In this document: positions 6,851-15,757 of the stretch, piece by piece
Layout of the letters: every line of letters begins with the position of its first letter
Numbering within the stretch: the first letter of the stretch is position 1
Assembly: GCA_934646115.1 (NCBI GenBank)
Contig: CAKUEM010000026.1
Location: 1 to 25,612, forward strand
Reading direction: 5' to 3'
Source: an uncultured Oscillospiraceae bacterium
GTDB lineage: Bacteria; Bacillota; Clostridia; Oscillospirales; JAAYXM01
Length of the DNA: 25,612 nucleotides
Notes under the pieces: model-generated
Seen by the model: only the letters and a program-made list of their open reading frames with translations
The model's database searches: none
What the model was told of the DNA's origin: nothing
Program-made: the position numbers and the translations under genes

Positions 6851-6870
6851 AAGGCGAAGCTGCGCGCCTT
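6851..6870 (-). promoter_or_regulatory. possible attenuator hairpin in the purA leader
   Basis: On the minus strand the leader holds a stem AAGGCG/CGCCTT with an 8-base loop, followed by more T, resembling a terminator upstream of the purA start. An overlapping CGCGCA can pair alternatively with TGCGCG copies on either side, so mutually exclusive folds are possible. No known purine riboswitch core is visible. In GC-rich DNA such short pairings also arise by chance. Confidence 0.35.
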
Positions 6871-6921
6871 GCACCGCGCATGGGCGGATTTTGCTCATTG
6901 CGTGGCTTCACAACAAATTGT

Positions 6922-6950
6922 ATTATAGCATAGAACGCACGTGTTGACAA
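6922..6950 (-). promoter_or_regulatory. promoter of purA (sigma-A type)
   Basis: On the minus strand TTGTCA (6950-6945) and a perfect TATAAT (6927-6922) are separated by exactly 17 bases. This predicts a leader of roughly 100 bases before purA. Confidence 0.85.
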
Positions 6951-7019
6951 GGGCAAACGCGCCGGACGCCGCGCTTTTTCCGCGCCGCGGAATAATTTGC
7001 TGAAATTATGAAAAGACAC

Positions 7020-7048
7020 TGGATTTATCGCGCGTTTTCGTTTATACT
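7020..7048 (+). promoter_or_regulatory. weak candidate promoter of the iscS-to-walI gene run
   Basis: TATACT at 7043-7048 lies about 40 bases before iscS. The hexamer 17 bases upstream (TGGATT) matches the -35 consensus poorly. It is the best candidate in the 6951-7087 gap for a promoter serving the long downstream gene run. Confidence 0.4.
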
Positions 7049-7087
7049 GTAATTAAGTAGACTCTATGGATAAACTTGGTGAAAAAA

Positions 7088-8182
7088 ATGATTTATTTTG
7101 ACAATGCAGCGACAACGCAAACGTCGCAGCAGGCGGCGGACGCGGCGATGCGCGCGATGCGCACGCAGTTTGGAAACCCATCGTCCCTGCATCGCCTCGG
7201 GATCGAGACGGAGGCGATTTTGCGCGATACGCGCACGCAGCTTGCCGAGCGGCTGCACGCGGATAAGGGCGAATTTATTTTTACCTCCGGCGGCACGGAG
7301 GGCAATAATCTGGCGCTGTTTGGCGCGATGACGCCGCATATCCGGCGCGGCGGGCATATGATCGTGAGCGCGGTGGAGCATGCGTCTGTGCTTGAGCCTG
7401 CGCGGGAGCTTGCGCGTCTGGGCTTTCGCGTGACGTTTCTTCCGCCTGAGGAGTGCACGCCGGACGGGGTGTGCGCGGCGCTGTGCGAGGACACGCGGCT
7501 TGTTTCGATCATGCATGTGAACAACGAGGTCGGCGCGGTGTATCCGGTGTTTGACATTGCGCGCGCGGTGCGCCGCGCGAGGCCGGGCGCGCTGATCCAC
7601 ACGGACGCGGTGCAGGCGTTTTTGAAAATTCCGATCTCGCTGCGCGCGGGGGTCGTTGATCTCATGACGGTTTCCGGGCATAAGATCCATGCGCCGAAGG
7701 GCGTGGGCGCGCTGTATATTCGGCGCGGCGTGCGCATTGCGGCGCGAACGCTGGGCGGCGGGCAGGAGAAGGCGCTGCGCCCCGGGACGGAGAATGTCCC
7801 CGCGATCGCGGGCTTCGGCGCGGCGATCGCTGCGGCGGGCAATGCAGACGCGATGCGCGCGGTGCTTTTGCATTTAAAAGACCGGCTTTGCGCGATGCCG
7901 CAGGTCGTGCTGCTGCATGACGGCGGCGCGCCGCATATTTTGTCGATCGCGATCCCGGGATATCCGAGCGAGGTCGCGATGCGCATGCTGGAATCGCGCG
8001 ATATTTATGTATCCTCCGGCTCGGCGTGCAGCCGCGGGCGGCGCAGCCATGTGCTGGAGGCGCTGCACATTGCGCCGAAGCTGATCGATTGCGCGCTGCG
8101 CATCAGCATTTCAGACGATACGACGCTTGCACAGGCGGATGCGTTCTGCGCGGCGGTGGAAGAGCTGTTTACCAAAGAATAA
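7088..8182 (+). CDS. iscS: cysteine desulfurase (IscS/NifS family)
   Basis: This PLP enzyme takes sulfur from cysteine and holds it as a persulfide for transfer to partners. The 364-residue sequence shows MIYFDNAATT at the start, H98 in VEHAS that stacks on the cofactor, K199 in SGHKIHAPKG that binds PLP, and the catalytic C314 in the loop SSGSACSRGRRS. The ATG at 7088 is chosen because family proteins start MIYFDNAAT. In-frame TTG (7076) and GTG (7079) lie upstream but have no better ribosome site. No iscU or iscR is adjacent. Instead thiI follows after 13 bases, the usual Bacillota pairing, so its main client here is probably ThiI for tRNA 4-thiouridine and perhaps thiamine. Confidence 0.95.
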   Translation: MIYFDNAATTQTSQQAADAAMRAMRTQFGNPSSLHRLGIETEAILRDTRTQLAERLHADKGEFIFTSGGTEGNNLALFGAMTPHIRRGGHMIVSAVEHASVLEPARELARLGFRVTFLPPEECTPDGVCAALCEDTRLVSIMHVNNEVGAVYPVFDIARAVRRARPGALIHTDAVQAFLKIPISLRAGVVDLMTVSGHKIHAPKGVGALYIRRGVRIAARTLGGGQEKALRPGTENVPAIAGFGAAIAAAGNADAMRAVLLHLKDRLCAMPQVVLLHDGGAPHILSIAIPGYPSEVAMRMLESRDIYVSSGSACSRGRRSHVLEALHIAPKLIDCALRISISDDTTLAQADAFCAAVEELFTKE

Positions 8183-8195
8183 GGAGTTTTTGAAA

Positions 8196-9359
8196 TTGAA
8201 GGAAATTTTGCTGTTAAAGCTGGGCGAGATCGTCTTAAAGGGCTTAAATCGCGGGAATTTTGAGAAGCGGCTGATGAAAAACATCGCGTGGCGCCTGCGC
8301 AAGCTCGGGCGGTTTCATATTTACTGCCTGCAATCGACAATTTATGTCGAGCCGCAGGAGCCGTGCGATATGGACGCGGTGGAGGACGCGGTGTGCCGTG
8401 TGTTCGGCGTGGTCAGCGTGTGCCGCGCGGCGGAATGCGAGAAGGATATCAACTGTATTTTTGACACGGCGGTGCGCCATCTGGGCGAGCAGCTGCGCTA
8501 TGCCAAGACGTTTAAGGTCGATGCGAAGCGCTCTGACAAGAGCTTTCCGCTCAAGTCGCCGGACATCGCGCGCGAGATCGGCGGGAGGCTGCACGACGCG
8601 TTCCCGCAGCTTGTGGTCGATGTGCATGCGCCGGAGGTTCTCGTCAAGGTCGAGGTGCGCGACCGCGCGGCGTATGTCCACGCGAATCCGCGCATGGGCG
8701 CGGGCGGTATGCCGGTCGGCGCGAACGGGCGCGCGGCGCTGCTGCTTTCCGGCGGGATCGACAGTCCGGTCGCCGGGTATATGATCGCAAAGCGCGGCGT
8801 ATCCTTACTGGGGGTGCATTTCTTCTCATATCCCTATACGTCGGAGCGCGCGAAGCAAAAGGTGATCGAGCTTGCGGAAAAGCTTTCGGCTTACGCGGGC
8901 GGAATGAAGATCGCGATGGTTCCGTTTACGAAAATTCAGGAGGAGATCCGCGCGCACTGCGAGGAGGATTTCTTCACGCTGATCATGCGCCGCTTCATGA
9001 TGCGCATTGCCGAGCAGATCGCGCTTTCGCATGACTGCAAGGCGCTTGTGACCGGCGAAAGCCTCGGTCAGGTCGCAAGTCAGACGATGGAGGCGCTCGG
9101 CGTGACCGCGGCGATGTGTACGCTGCCGGTGCTGCGCCCGGTGATCGGCATGGATAAAGAAGAGATCGTTGTTATTTCGCGCAGGATCGACACGTTTGAA
9201 ACCTCAATTTTGCCGTATGAGGACTGCTGCACCGTGTTTACCCCGAAGCATCCGAAAACGAAGCCGCGCATGGAGGATATCCTGCGCGAGGAGGCGAATT
9301 TGACGGTCGATGCGCTGGTGGATGAGGCGATCTCCGGCGTGGAATATGTTGAAATTTAG
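8196..9359 (+). CDS. thiI: tRNA 4-thiouridine synthase ThiI (short form)
   Basis: ThiI activates U8 of tRNA with ATP and inserts sulfur delivered by IscS. The protein has an N-terminal ferredoxin-like/THUMP region (about 1-165), then the PP-loop ATPase motif SGGIDSP at 185-191 and a conserved TGESLGQVASQT segment. It ends at 387 residues without the rhodanese domain of enteric ThiI, as in most Bacillota. The C344-C345 pair in PYEDCC is the likely catalytic cysteine site. The start is a TTG at 8196 with AAGGAG 9 bases upstream; a TTG two codons earlier is too close to that site. It is tightly linked to iscS and cinA. Confidence 0.95.
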   Translation: MKEILLLKLGEIVLKGLNRGNFEKRLMKNIAWRLRKLGRFHIYCLQSTIYVEPQEPCDMDAVEDAVCRVFGVVSVCRAAECEKDINCIFDTAVRHLGEQLRYAKTFKVDAKRSDKSFPLKSPDIAREIGGRLHDAFPQLVVDVHAPEVLVKVEVRDRAAYVHANPRMGAGGMPVGANGRAALLLSGGIDSPVAGYMIAKRGVSLLGVHFFSYPYTSERAKQKVIELAEKLSAYAGGMKIAMVPFTKIQEEIRAHCEEDFFTLIMRRFMMRIAEQIALSHDCKALVTGESLGQVASQTMEALGVTAAMCTLPVLRPVIGMDKEEIVVISRRIDTFETSILPYEDCCTVFTPKHPKTKPRMEDILREEANLTVDALVDEAISGVEYVEI

Positions 9360-9377
9360 AAGGGATCGTGACATATC

Positions 9378-10622
9378 ATGAGCTATAGTGCGGAAATTAT
9401 TGCGGTTGGGACAGAGCTGCTGCTCGGCAACACGCTCAATTCAGACGCGCAGATGGTCTCGCAGGCGCTTTCCGAGCTTGGGATCAACGTGTATTATCAC
9501 ACGGTGGTGGGCGATAATCCCGAGCGGCTTCGCGCGGCGGTGACGCTTGCAAAATCGCGCGCGGATATTTTGCTGACGACCGGCGGGCTCGGCCCGACGT
9601 TTGACGATTTAACCAAGCAGACGCTGGCGGAATGCTTCGGCAAGAAGCTGGTGCTGCATGAGGAAGAGCTTGCGAAAATTCAGGCGTATTTCGCGCGTAT
9701 CGGGCGCGTGATGACCAAAAACAACGAACAGCAGGCGTGGCTGCCCGAGGGGTGCGAGGTGCTGGACAATCCGTGGGGCACGGCGCCCGGCTGCGCGTTT
9801 GAGGCGGAGGGAAAGCATGTGATCATGCTGCCCGGTCCGCCGCGCGAGTGCCGCCCGATGATGTATGAGCGCGCGGTGCCTTATTTAAAGCGCCTGTCTG
9901 ACGCGGCGATCGTTTCGCACCAGATCCGTATTTTCGGCATGGGCGAATCCGGCGTGGAGGACAAGATCCGCCCGATCGCCGAGCATATGCAGAACCCAAC
10001 GCTTGCGCCCTACGCCAAGGAGGGGCAGGTGCTGCTGCGCGTGACCGGGAAGGCGGAGTCTGAGGCGGCGGCGGATGCGCTGACGCAGCCGGTCGTTCAT
10101 CAGGTATGCGAGATGCTTGGCGATGTGGTATATGATATCGACAGTCCGTCGCTTGAGGATACGGTCGTGCGCCGTCTGCGCGAGCATGGGCTGACGCTCG
10201 CCACGGCGGAATCGTGCACGGGCGGGCTGCTCTCTAAAAAAATTACGGATATCCCCGGCTCGTCGGAGGTGTTCCCGGGCGGGGTGTGCTCTTATAGCAA
10301 CCGCGCGAAGGAGCTGATGCTCGGCGTGCCGCATGCCGTGCTGGAGGAGCATGGCGCGGTCAGCCGCGAATGCGCAATGGAGATGGCGCGCGGCGCGGCG
10401 CTGATGTTTGGGGCGGATATTGGCGTTTCCGTTACCGGGATCGCGGGTCCGGACGGCGGCACGGAGGAAAAGCCGGTCGGCACGGTGTATGTCGCGCTCG
10501 CGGCGGGCGGAATGTGCTGGTGCAAGTGCCTGCATCATCAGCGCGATCGCGGCAGCGTGCGCAACATGGCGGCGCTGACCGCGCTTGACATGGTGCGCCG
10601 CTATATCGACCATCGGGGTTAG
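9378..10622 (+). CDS. cinA: CinA-like protein (MoaB-like domain plus NMN deamidase domain)
   Basis: The 414 residues have the two-domain CinA layout. The N-terminal MoaB/MogA-like fold carries GTELLLGNTLNSDAQ near residue 11 and TTGGLGPTFDDLT near 67. After a linker, a C-terminal PncC domain from about residue 255 carries AESCTGGLLSKKIT and VTGIAGPDGGT. PncC domains remove the amide from nicotinamide mononucleotide in pyridine nucleotide salvage, and the N-terminal domain of some CinA proteins acts on ADP-ribose. A Nudix ADP-ribose hydrolase lies two genes downstream, which fits that theme. The family name comes from competence induction, but no competence or recA gene is adjacent here. The ATG at 9378 has a rather distant AAGGGA site. 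Confidence 0.95.
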   Translation: MSYSAEIIAVGTELLLGNTLNSDAQMVSQALSELGINVYYHTVVGDNPERLRAAVTLAKSRADILLTTGGLGPTFDDLTKQTLAECFGKKLVLHEEELAKIQAYFARIGRVMTKNNEQQAWLPEGCEVLDNPWGTAPGCAFEAEGKHVIMLPGPPRECRPMMYERAVPYLKRLSDAAIVSHQIRIFGMGESGVEDKIRPIAEHMQNPTLAPYAKEGQVLLRVTGKAESEAAADALTQPVVHQVCEMLGDVVYDIDSPSLEDTVVRRLREHGLTLATAESCTGGLLSKKITDIPGSSEVFPGGVCSYSNRAKELMLGVPHAVLEEHGAVSRECAMEMARGAALMFGADIGVSVTGIAGPDGGTEEKPVGTVYVALAAGGMCWCKCLHHQRDRGSVRNMAALTALDMVRRYIDHRG

Positions 10623-10627
10623 GCGCG

Positions 10628-11365
10628 ATGGCGGTTTGCGATTGCTTTTATGATTCCGCCGTGCTCGGGCGCAAAACGGCGCTGCGCGTGGTGCTGCCCG
10701 ATCAGGGCGCGCAGCGGGACGCGCCGGTCTTTACGCTGCTGCACGGGCTGGACGGGACATATCTTTCCTGGTTTGACAATACGGAGCTTGTTCCGCTTTG
10801 CGAGCGATACGGCGTGGTGTTCCTTCTGCCGGACGCGAAGAACAGCTATTATACCGATAGCGAAACGGTCGGCGCGTATTACACGCAGATCGCGACCGAG
10901 CTGCCCGCGCGCGCGGCGCAATATTTTAATCTGCGCGGGGCGCAGCATATCGCGGGCGTATCGATGGGCGGGCATGGCGCGCTGAAGCTTGCGCTGCGTG
11001 ATCCGGCGCGGTTTGAAACGGCGGCGAGCTTTTCCGGCGTGATCGACCTTGCAAGAAAAACGGATTCGCCGTTTTTCGCGCGGCAGGAGCAGACGCGCAC
11101 GCTCGCGCTCGGCGCGCAGATCGAAGCGGAAAACGACCTGTTCTCGCTGGTGCGGCGAGCGGGCGCCGCGCCGTGCCGCACGCGATTTTATCAGTTCTGC
11201 GGCACAGAGGATTTTTTATACGACATGAACCGTGAATTCCGCGACGCGGCGCGCGCAAGCCGCCTGAATCTGACCTATCGCGAGGATGCGGGCGATCATA
11301 CCTGGCCGGTTTGGAACCGGGAGCTTGCGCGCTATATCCCATGGGCGATCGGGGCGCGGTTTTAA
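10628..11365 (+). CDS. alpha/beta-hydrolase esterase (tributyrin esterase / FrmB-like)
   Basis: This 245-residue cytoplasmic serine hydrolase belongs to the putative-esterase (EstA/FrmB) group. The nucleophile S112 sits in the elbow GVSMGGHGALK. The likely acid is D195 in CGTEDFLYD and the likely base is H224 in DAGDHTWPVW. LLHGLDGTYLSW (37-48) supplies the oxyanion-hole region. No signal peptide is seen. Relatives act on short acyl esters or acetylated sugars; the substrate here is unknown. It starts 5 bases after cinA and is followed by the Nudix gene after 25 bases, so it is almost surely co-transcribed. Confidence 0.87.
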   Translation: MAVCDCFYDSAVLGRKTALRVVLPDQGAQRDAPVFTLLHGLDGTYLSWFDNTELVPLCERYGVVFLLPDAKNSYYTDSETVGAYYTQIATELPARAAQYFNLRGAQHIAGVSMGGHGALKLALRDPARFETAASFSGVIDLARKTDSPFFARQEQTRTLALGAQIEAENDLFSLVRRAGAAPCRTRFYQFCGTEDFLYDMNREFRDAARASRLNLTYREDAGDHTWPVWNRELARYIPWAIGARF

Positions 11366-11390
11366 CTGAAAGAAATGTGGTGAAATGGTA

Positions 11391-11936
11391 ATGGCTTTTA
11401 TGGAAAAAACGATCGGTGAGACCCGGGTATATACCGGGAAAATCATCAAAGTACGTGTGGACGAGGTGCAGCTGGACGACGGGCGCGTTACGGTGCGCGA
11501 GGTATGCGAGCATCCGGGCGGCGTTGCGGTGCTGCCGCTGCTGCCGAACGGGGACGTGATCCTTGTGCGGCAATATCGGTATCCGTATCGCGCGGAGCTG
11601 CTTGAGGTCCCGGCGGGAAAGCTCGAGGGCGGCGAGGCGCATCTCGACTGCGGCATCCGCGAGCTTTCGGAGGAGACCGGGTATCGCGCCGGGCGGATGG
11701 ATTATCTCGGCTGCATGTATCCGTCGGCCGGATATTTAAACGAGAAGCTGCATATCTATCTCGCGCGCGATCTGACCGCGGGCGAGGCGCATCCGGACGA
11801 GGGCGAGCATCTCGCGGTTGAGGTTCTGCCGCTTTCCGAGCTGCTGCGCCGCGTGATGGCGGATGAAATTCACGATGCGAAGACGATGGTCGCCGCGATG
11901 AAAACCAAGCTCCTGCTCGATTCTGAGCAAAAATAG
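11391..11936 (+). CDS. Nudix hydrolase, probable ADP-ribose pyrophosphatase
   Basis: The 181-residue protein contains a complete Nudix box: G76-X5-E82-X7-R90-E91-L-X-E94-E95-X-G97, which binds the metals for pyrophosphate hydrolysis. The flanking GGVAVLPLLPNGDVILVRQYRYP and PSAGYLNEKLHIYLA regions are typical of the ADP-ribose pyrophosphatase (NudF) group, so it probably splits ADP-ribose to AMP and ribose 5-phosphate. Three ATG codons lie within 16 bases; 11391 is preferred because GTGGTG lies 8 bases upstream. It sits 19 bases ahead of walR with no terminator between, so walRK transcription probably passes through it. Confidence 0.92.
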   Translation: MAFMEKTIGETRVYTGKIIKVRVDEVQLDDGRVTVREVCEHPGGVAVLPLLPNGDVILVRQYRYPYRAELLEVPAGKLEGGEAHLDCGIRELSEETGYRAGRMDYLGCMYPSAGYLNEKLHIYLARDLTAGEAHPDEGEHLAVEVLPLSELLRRVMADEIHDAKTMVAAMKTKLLLDSEQK

Positions 11937-11955
11937 ACGTTGGGGGGACAGACCC

Positions 11956-12657
11956 GTGGACAAGACGATTTTGGTTGTGGAGGACGAGAAGGCGATCGTG
12001 GACATCCTGCGCTTTAATTTAGAGCGCGAGGGGTATCGCGTGCTCGCCGCGTTTGACGGGGAAGAGGGCGTTGCGCTTGCAAAAAGCGAGAACCCCGACC
12101 TGATTTTGCTGGATCTGATGTTGCCGAAGATGGATGGCTTTGAGGTTTGCAAATATATTCGCCGCAATATGGACATGCCGATCATCATGCTGACTGCGCG
12201 CGAGGAGGAGGTCGACAAGGTGCTCGGGCTGGAGCTGGGCGCGGACGATTATATCACAAAGCCGTTTTCCATGCGCGAGCTGATGGCCCGCGTCAAGGCG
12301 AATATCCGCCGCCGCGAGATCGATGTGTCGCATGACGACGCGCCGGATGCGCAGGGGGACAAGCTGGTATTCGGCGACCTTGTGATCGACCGGGGCAGCG
12401 TTTCGGTGACAAAGGGCGGGCGCTTTATCGAGCTGACCCCGCGTGAGTTTGAGCTTTTAAAATACTTGGCGGAGCAGCCGAACCGCGTGTTCTCACGCGA
12501 GGAGCTGATGCAGAAGGTATGGAATTTTGAATATTACGGCGATCTGCGCACGGTGGATGTGACGGTGCGCCGCCTGCGCGAGAAGATCGAGGACAACCCT
12601 GCCGAGCCGGAATATATCATTACGCGGCGCGGCGCCGGATACTTATTAAAGCAATGA
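11956..12657 (+). CDS. walR: response regulator WalR (OmpR/PhoB family)
   Basis: WalR is the DNA-binding half of the essential cell-wall two-component system; phosphorylated WalR controls wall hydrolases and synthesis. The receiver domain (about 1-118) has E9-D10 for metal, the phosphorylation site D53 in LLDLMLPKMDG, T80 and K102. The winged-helix C-terminal domain (about 133-232) carries ELTPREFELLKYLA and VDVTVRRLREKIE. The start is a GTG with a G-rich ribosome site 8 bases upstream. walK overlaps the stop codon by 4 bases, and walH, walI and nearby walJ confirm the assignment over other PhoB-type regulators. Confidence 0.93.
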   Translation: MDKTILVVEDEKAIVDILRFNLEREGYRVLAAFDGEEGVALAKSENPDLILLDLMLPKMDGFEVCKYIRRNMDMPIIMLTAREEEVDKVLGLELGADDYITKPFSMRELMARVKANIRRREIDVSHDDAPDAQGDKLVFGDLVIDRGSVSVTKGGRFIELTPREFELLKYLAEQPNRVFSREELMQKVWNFEYYGDLRTVDVTVRRLREKIEDNPAEPEYIITRRGAGYLLKQ

Positions 12658-14447
12658 GCGCCCGGGCGAAAAAGTGGCGCGGGTATGGCTTCCGCAGCCT
12701 GCATATGAAGCTGGCGCTGATTTTGGTGCTGCTCATCGTTTCGGTCATGGCGGTCGTGGGGACGTTTTTGTTCAACCGCGTGAGCGCGCATTATTATGAC
12801 GATTTTACCGAGCAGATGAACTCTGTGTTTAACACCAATATGTTCACCATGCTGAAGAACGAAGCCGTGGGCGACAATGGCGCCGCACGGCTGAAAGACG
12901 CGCTCAACGCGTATTCCACCGCGCTTGGCATCAACAGCACCCGCAATTTTTATATCCTTGACGGCGAGACCGGAAAACGCCTGGAGGGCACGAGCGACGA
13001 TGAGCTGGAGCGCACCGCCGCCATTATTTCCGCCCTGGACGGCAAGATCGGGCAGGAAACGAGCGGCGCGAAGCCCTATATGGACCGCGCTGTGCCGATC
13101 ATTGTGGACGATGCGGTCGCCTATATTGTGTATATCAAAGACACGAAGCAGGAGATGCAGAGCCTGACGAGCGCGCTGTTTTCGATCATTTTGCAGGCGA
13201 TGCTGGTCGGGCTGGTCATCGCGGTGTTTTTAAGCTTTTTGTTATCTAAAACGATCACAACGCCGATCGAAAATTTAACGCGCGGCGCGCAAATGCTTGG
13301 AACAGGCGAGTTTCAGGCGCAGCTTGCCGTGCATTCCAACGACGAGATCGGAACATTGACCGAGACGTTTAACGCCATGGCGCAGACCCTGCACGAGACG
13401 CTTGAGACCGTGCAGGGCGAGCGCAATAAGCTCAGCGCGCTGTTTTTACATATGACGGACGGCGTGGCGGCATTTTCGCGCGACGGGGAGATCATGCAGC
13501 AGAACCCCGCCGCATGCGAGATGCTGCATATTTCGGCGGACGAAGGCGGAAAATTTTCTGATATTTTCCGCGAGATCGACCTGCAATTTGATGAAATTCT
13601 GGCGCTGACGCCGCCGGATTCGCTTGAGCGGAATTTCGCGGTCTCCGGGCGGACGCTGCGCGCCTATTTCGCGCCGTTTGGCGCGGAGGAGGGCGAGGGC
13701 GGCGTGATCGCGGTTATCCATGATATCACAGAGCAATTTAAGCTTGAGACCGCGCGGCGCGAGTTCGTTGCCAACGTGTCGCACGAGCTGCGCACGCCGC
13801 TGACCAACGTGAAAAGCTATGCGGAAACGCTGCTCGACATGTGCGAGCCGGACGATGAGATGAAAAAGCGGTTTTACGGCGTGATCATCAACGAGACCGA
13901 CCGTATGACGCGCATCGTGAAGGATCTTTTGATCCTTTCGCGGCTGGATTATGCGAAGATGGACTGGCGCATGTCGTGGTTCTCGCTTGCGCAGAGCCTG
14001 GAAAACGTGGTGCGTGCGATGGAGATGGATGCGCGCGCGCACCGGCATGAGATGACGCTTGCGATCGCGTCGCCGCTGCCGCAGTTTTTCGGCGATCGCG
14101 AGCGGATCGAGCAGGTATTTGTTAATATTATTTCCAACGCGATCAAATACACGCCGGACGGCGGGAAGATCACGATCGAGGCGCGCTGCGACGCGGGCAA
14201 GATCCTGGTCTCGGTCGCCGATACCGGTATCGGCATCCCGAAGGAGGATCTTGAGCGCGTGTTTGACCGGTTTTACCGCGTGGACAAAGCGCGCTCCCGC
14301 GAGAAGGGCGGCACCGGGCTTGGCCTTGCGATCACACGCGAGATCATTGAATATCACAAGGGCACGATCCGCGTGGAGAGCGAGCTGTCCCAGGGGACGA
14401 CCGTGTTTGTCTCCTTCGACGTTCCGCAGGAGGAGGCCGCGCAATGA
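12654..14447 (+). CDS. walK: sensor histidine kinase WalK
   Basis: WalK is the membrane sensor that phosphorylates WalR. The 597 residues give the complete layout: first membrane helix at about 19-41, an extracytoplasmic sensory domain to about 170, a second helix at about 172-196, a HAMP linker, a PAS domain at about 255-360, then the dimerisation/phosphotransfer helix with H377 in VSHELRTPL. The ATP-binding domain has the N box NIISNAIKYTPDGG, ADTGIGIP and GGTGLGLAI. The start ATG overlaps the walR stop by 4 bases and its own stop overlaps walH by 4, so the three are translationally coupled. The stimulus is not visible from sequence. Confidence 0.95.
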   Translation: MSARAKKWRGYGFRSLHMKLALILVLLIVSVMAVVGTFLFNRVSAHYYDDFTEQMNSVFNTNMFTMLKNEAVGDNGAARLKDALNAYSTALGINSTRNFYILDGETGKRLEGTSDDELERTAAIISALDGKIGQETSGAKPYMDRAVPIIVDDAVAYIVYIKDTKQEMQSLTSALFSIILQAMLVGLVIAVFLSFLLSKTITTPIENLTRGAQMLGTGEFQAQLAVHSNDEIGTLTETFNAMAQTLHETLETVQGERNKLSALFLHMTDGVAAFSRDGEIMQQNPAACEMLHISADEGGKFSDIFREIDLQFDEILALTPPDSLERNFAVSGRTLRAYFAPFGAEEGEGGVIAVIHDITEQFKLETARREFVANVSHELRTPLTNVKSYAETLLDMCEPDDEMKKRFYGVIINETDRMTRIVKDLLILSRLDYAKMDWRMSWFSLAQSLENVVRAMEMDARAHRHEMTLAIASPLPQFFGDRERIEQVFVNIISNAIKYTPDGGKITIEARCDAGKILVSVADTGIGIPKEDLERVFDRFYRVDKARSREKGGTGLGLAITREIIEYHKGTIRVESELSQGTTVFVSFDVPQEEAAQ

Positions 14448-15733
14448 AAACGAAGGAGCGCATCAAAACCCTGCTTTTGCTCGTGCTGCTGCTCGGCGCG
14501 GGGTTTTTGACCTATTCGATCTGGTTTTATGACAGCACGGGCGCGGATGGGCTGTTTTCCGGCTGGATCTCCGGCGGCGACTATGAGTATAACAACGAAA
14601 CATTGACCGAGCTGATGCTGGAGGAGAGCGCGGAAGAGGTCGTGCCGTTTGTGATCTCATATCACAACGAGCGCGGGCGCTTTGGCGCGGCGTATCATGC
14701 GGAGAGCGTGAACCGGCTGTATCAGAAAACGCTTGCGATCCTGCGCGAGGCGCTGAGCACGGTCTCGGGCAGCGAGCGTGTGAGCGAGGCCGCGTGGCAT
14801 GCGGCGCTGCGCGGCGATGGGATTTTATATGATTTTGAAGGCTCTGTTCCGCTGGCGGCGCTTGCGATGCAGGTCGGCGCGGAAAACGCCGGGCGGCTCG
14901 GCGCGGCGGGGCGGTATCTGCTGTTCGCGGGCGACTGCTTTTATTTCAAAGACCCGGCGAGCGGCGCGATCCTGCGTCTGCCGCATGCGCTCGGCGATAC
15001 GGAGCTGCATCGTGTGATGAACGGCATGAGCGCGGCGCAATGCACGCTTGCGCTTGAGCGCGAGGGGCGCAAGGTCGTGGCGGAAACGCCGATTTTTGAT
15101 GAGGCGATCTCGGCGTATACGGTCAACGGTTTTAACTCTGCCGCGTTTTTTGACGAGGCGCAGATGAGCTCGCTTTTGAAAATATTCGGAATGAATTACA
15201 ACACCTGCGGGAAATACACGGAAAAGGACGGAACACAGGTGTTTATTGAAGAATTAAACGTGCTGAAGATCGCGCCGGACGGCTATGTGACGTATACGAG
15301 CGAGGAGGAATCCGGCGGGGTGCCGATCGCATCGATGGGCGATGCGCCGGCGCAGGACGAGGTGCTTTCCGCCGCGTGCGGCATGATCGCGCGGCTTTCT
15401 TATCTCGCGGGCGGCAACGGCGCGACGTATATGCAAAGCATGACCGCGCAGGGCAGCACCGGCTGGACGCTGCGCTTCGGCTGGAGCTTTGGCGGCATCC
15501 CGATCGATCGGCAGAAGACCGGATATTCCGCGGAGATCGTGGTGACCGGGCGCAATATGACGAGCATCGGCTTTTATATGCGCAGCTTTGAAAACGCGGG
15601 CGGCGTGGTCTCGCTCGTGCCGCAGAAGCTCGCCGCGCAGGCGGTGGACGGCACGGCGGCGGCGCTCGGGCTGCGCTATACGGACGGCGGCGGCGCGAAT
15701 TTAACGCCGCAATGGTATGTGAAGGTGCAATAG
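14444..15733 (+). CDS. walH: WalH (YycH)-like WalK regulator
   Basis: WalH is a membrane-anchored extracytoplasmic protein that tunes WalK through membrane-helix contacts in Bacillus and Staphylococcus. The 429-residue product has one N-terminal helix at about 8-27 and a large soluble part outside the cell. Sequence identity to known YycH is weak by eye. The call rests on topology, on length, on the position directly after walK (4-base overlap, AGGAGG site 8 bases upstream), and on walI following. In Bacillus subtilis WalH and WalI restrain the kinase, while in Staphylococcus they activate it; the sign here is unknown. Confidence 0.82.
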   Translation: MKTKERIKTLLLLVLLLGAGFLTYSIWFYDSTGADGLFSGWISGGDYEYNNETLTELMLEESAEEVVPFVISYHNERGRFGAAYHAESVNRLYQKTLAILREALSTVSGSERVSEAAWHAALRGDGILYDFEGSVPLAALAMQVGAENAGRLGAAGRYLLFAGDCFYFKDPASGAILRLPHALGDTELHRVMNGMSAAQCTLALEREGRKVVAETPIFDEAISAYTVNGFNSAAFFDEAQMSSLLKIFGMNYNTCGKYTEKDGTQVFIEELNVLKIAPDGYVTYTSEEESGGVPIASMGDAPAQDEVLSAACGMIARLSYLAGGNGATYMQSMTAQGSTGWTLRFGWSFGGIPIDRQKTGYSAEIVVTGRNMTSIGFYMRSFENAGGVVSLVPQKLAAQAVDGTAAALGLRYTDGGGANLTPQWYVKVQ

Positions 15734-15757
15734 CGGCGAAAAGGCAGGTGAGGCGGC

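Noticed and set aside
5938..6933. 331-codon frame antisense to purA
   Set aside because: Antisense shadow of a clear purA gene; composition rich in A, R, D and H with no motif.
13446..14444. 332-codon frame antisense to walK, with similar frames opposite walI, pgcA and iscS
   Set aside because: All mirror codon bias of well-identified sense genes; none has a ribosome site or domain.
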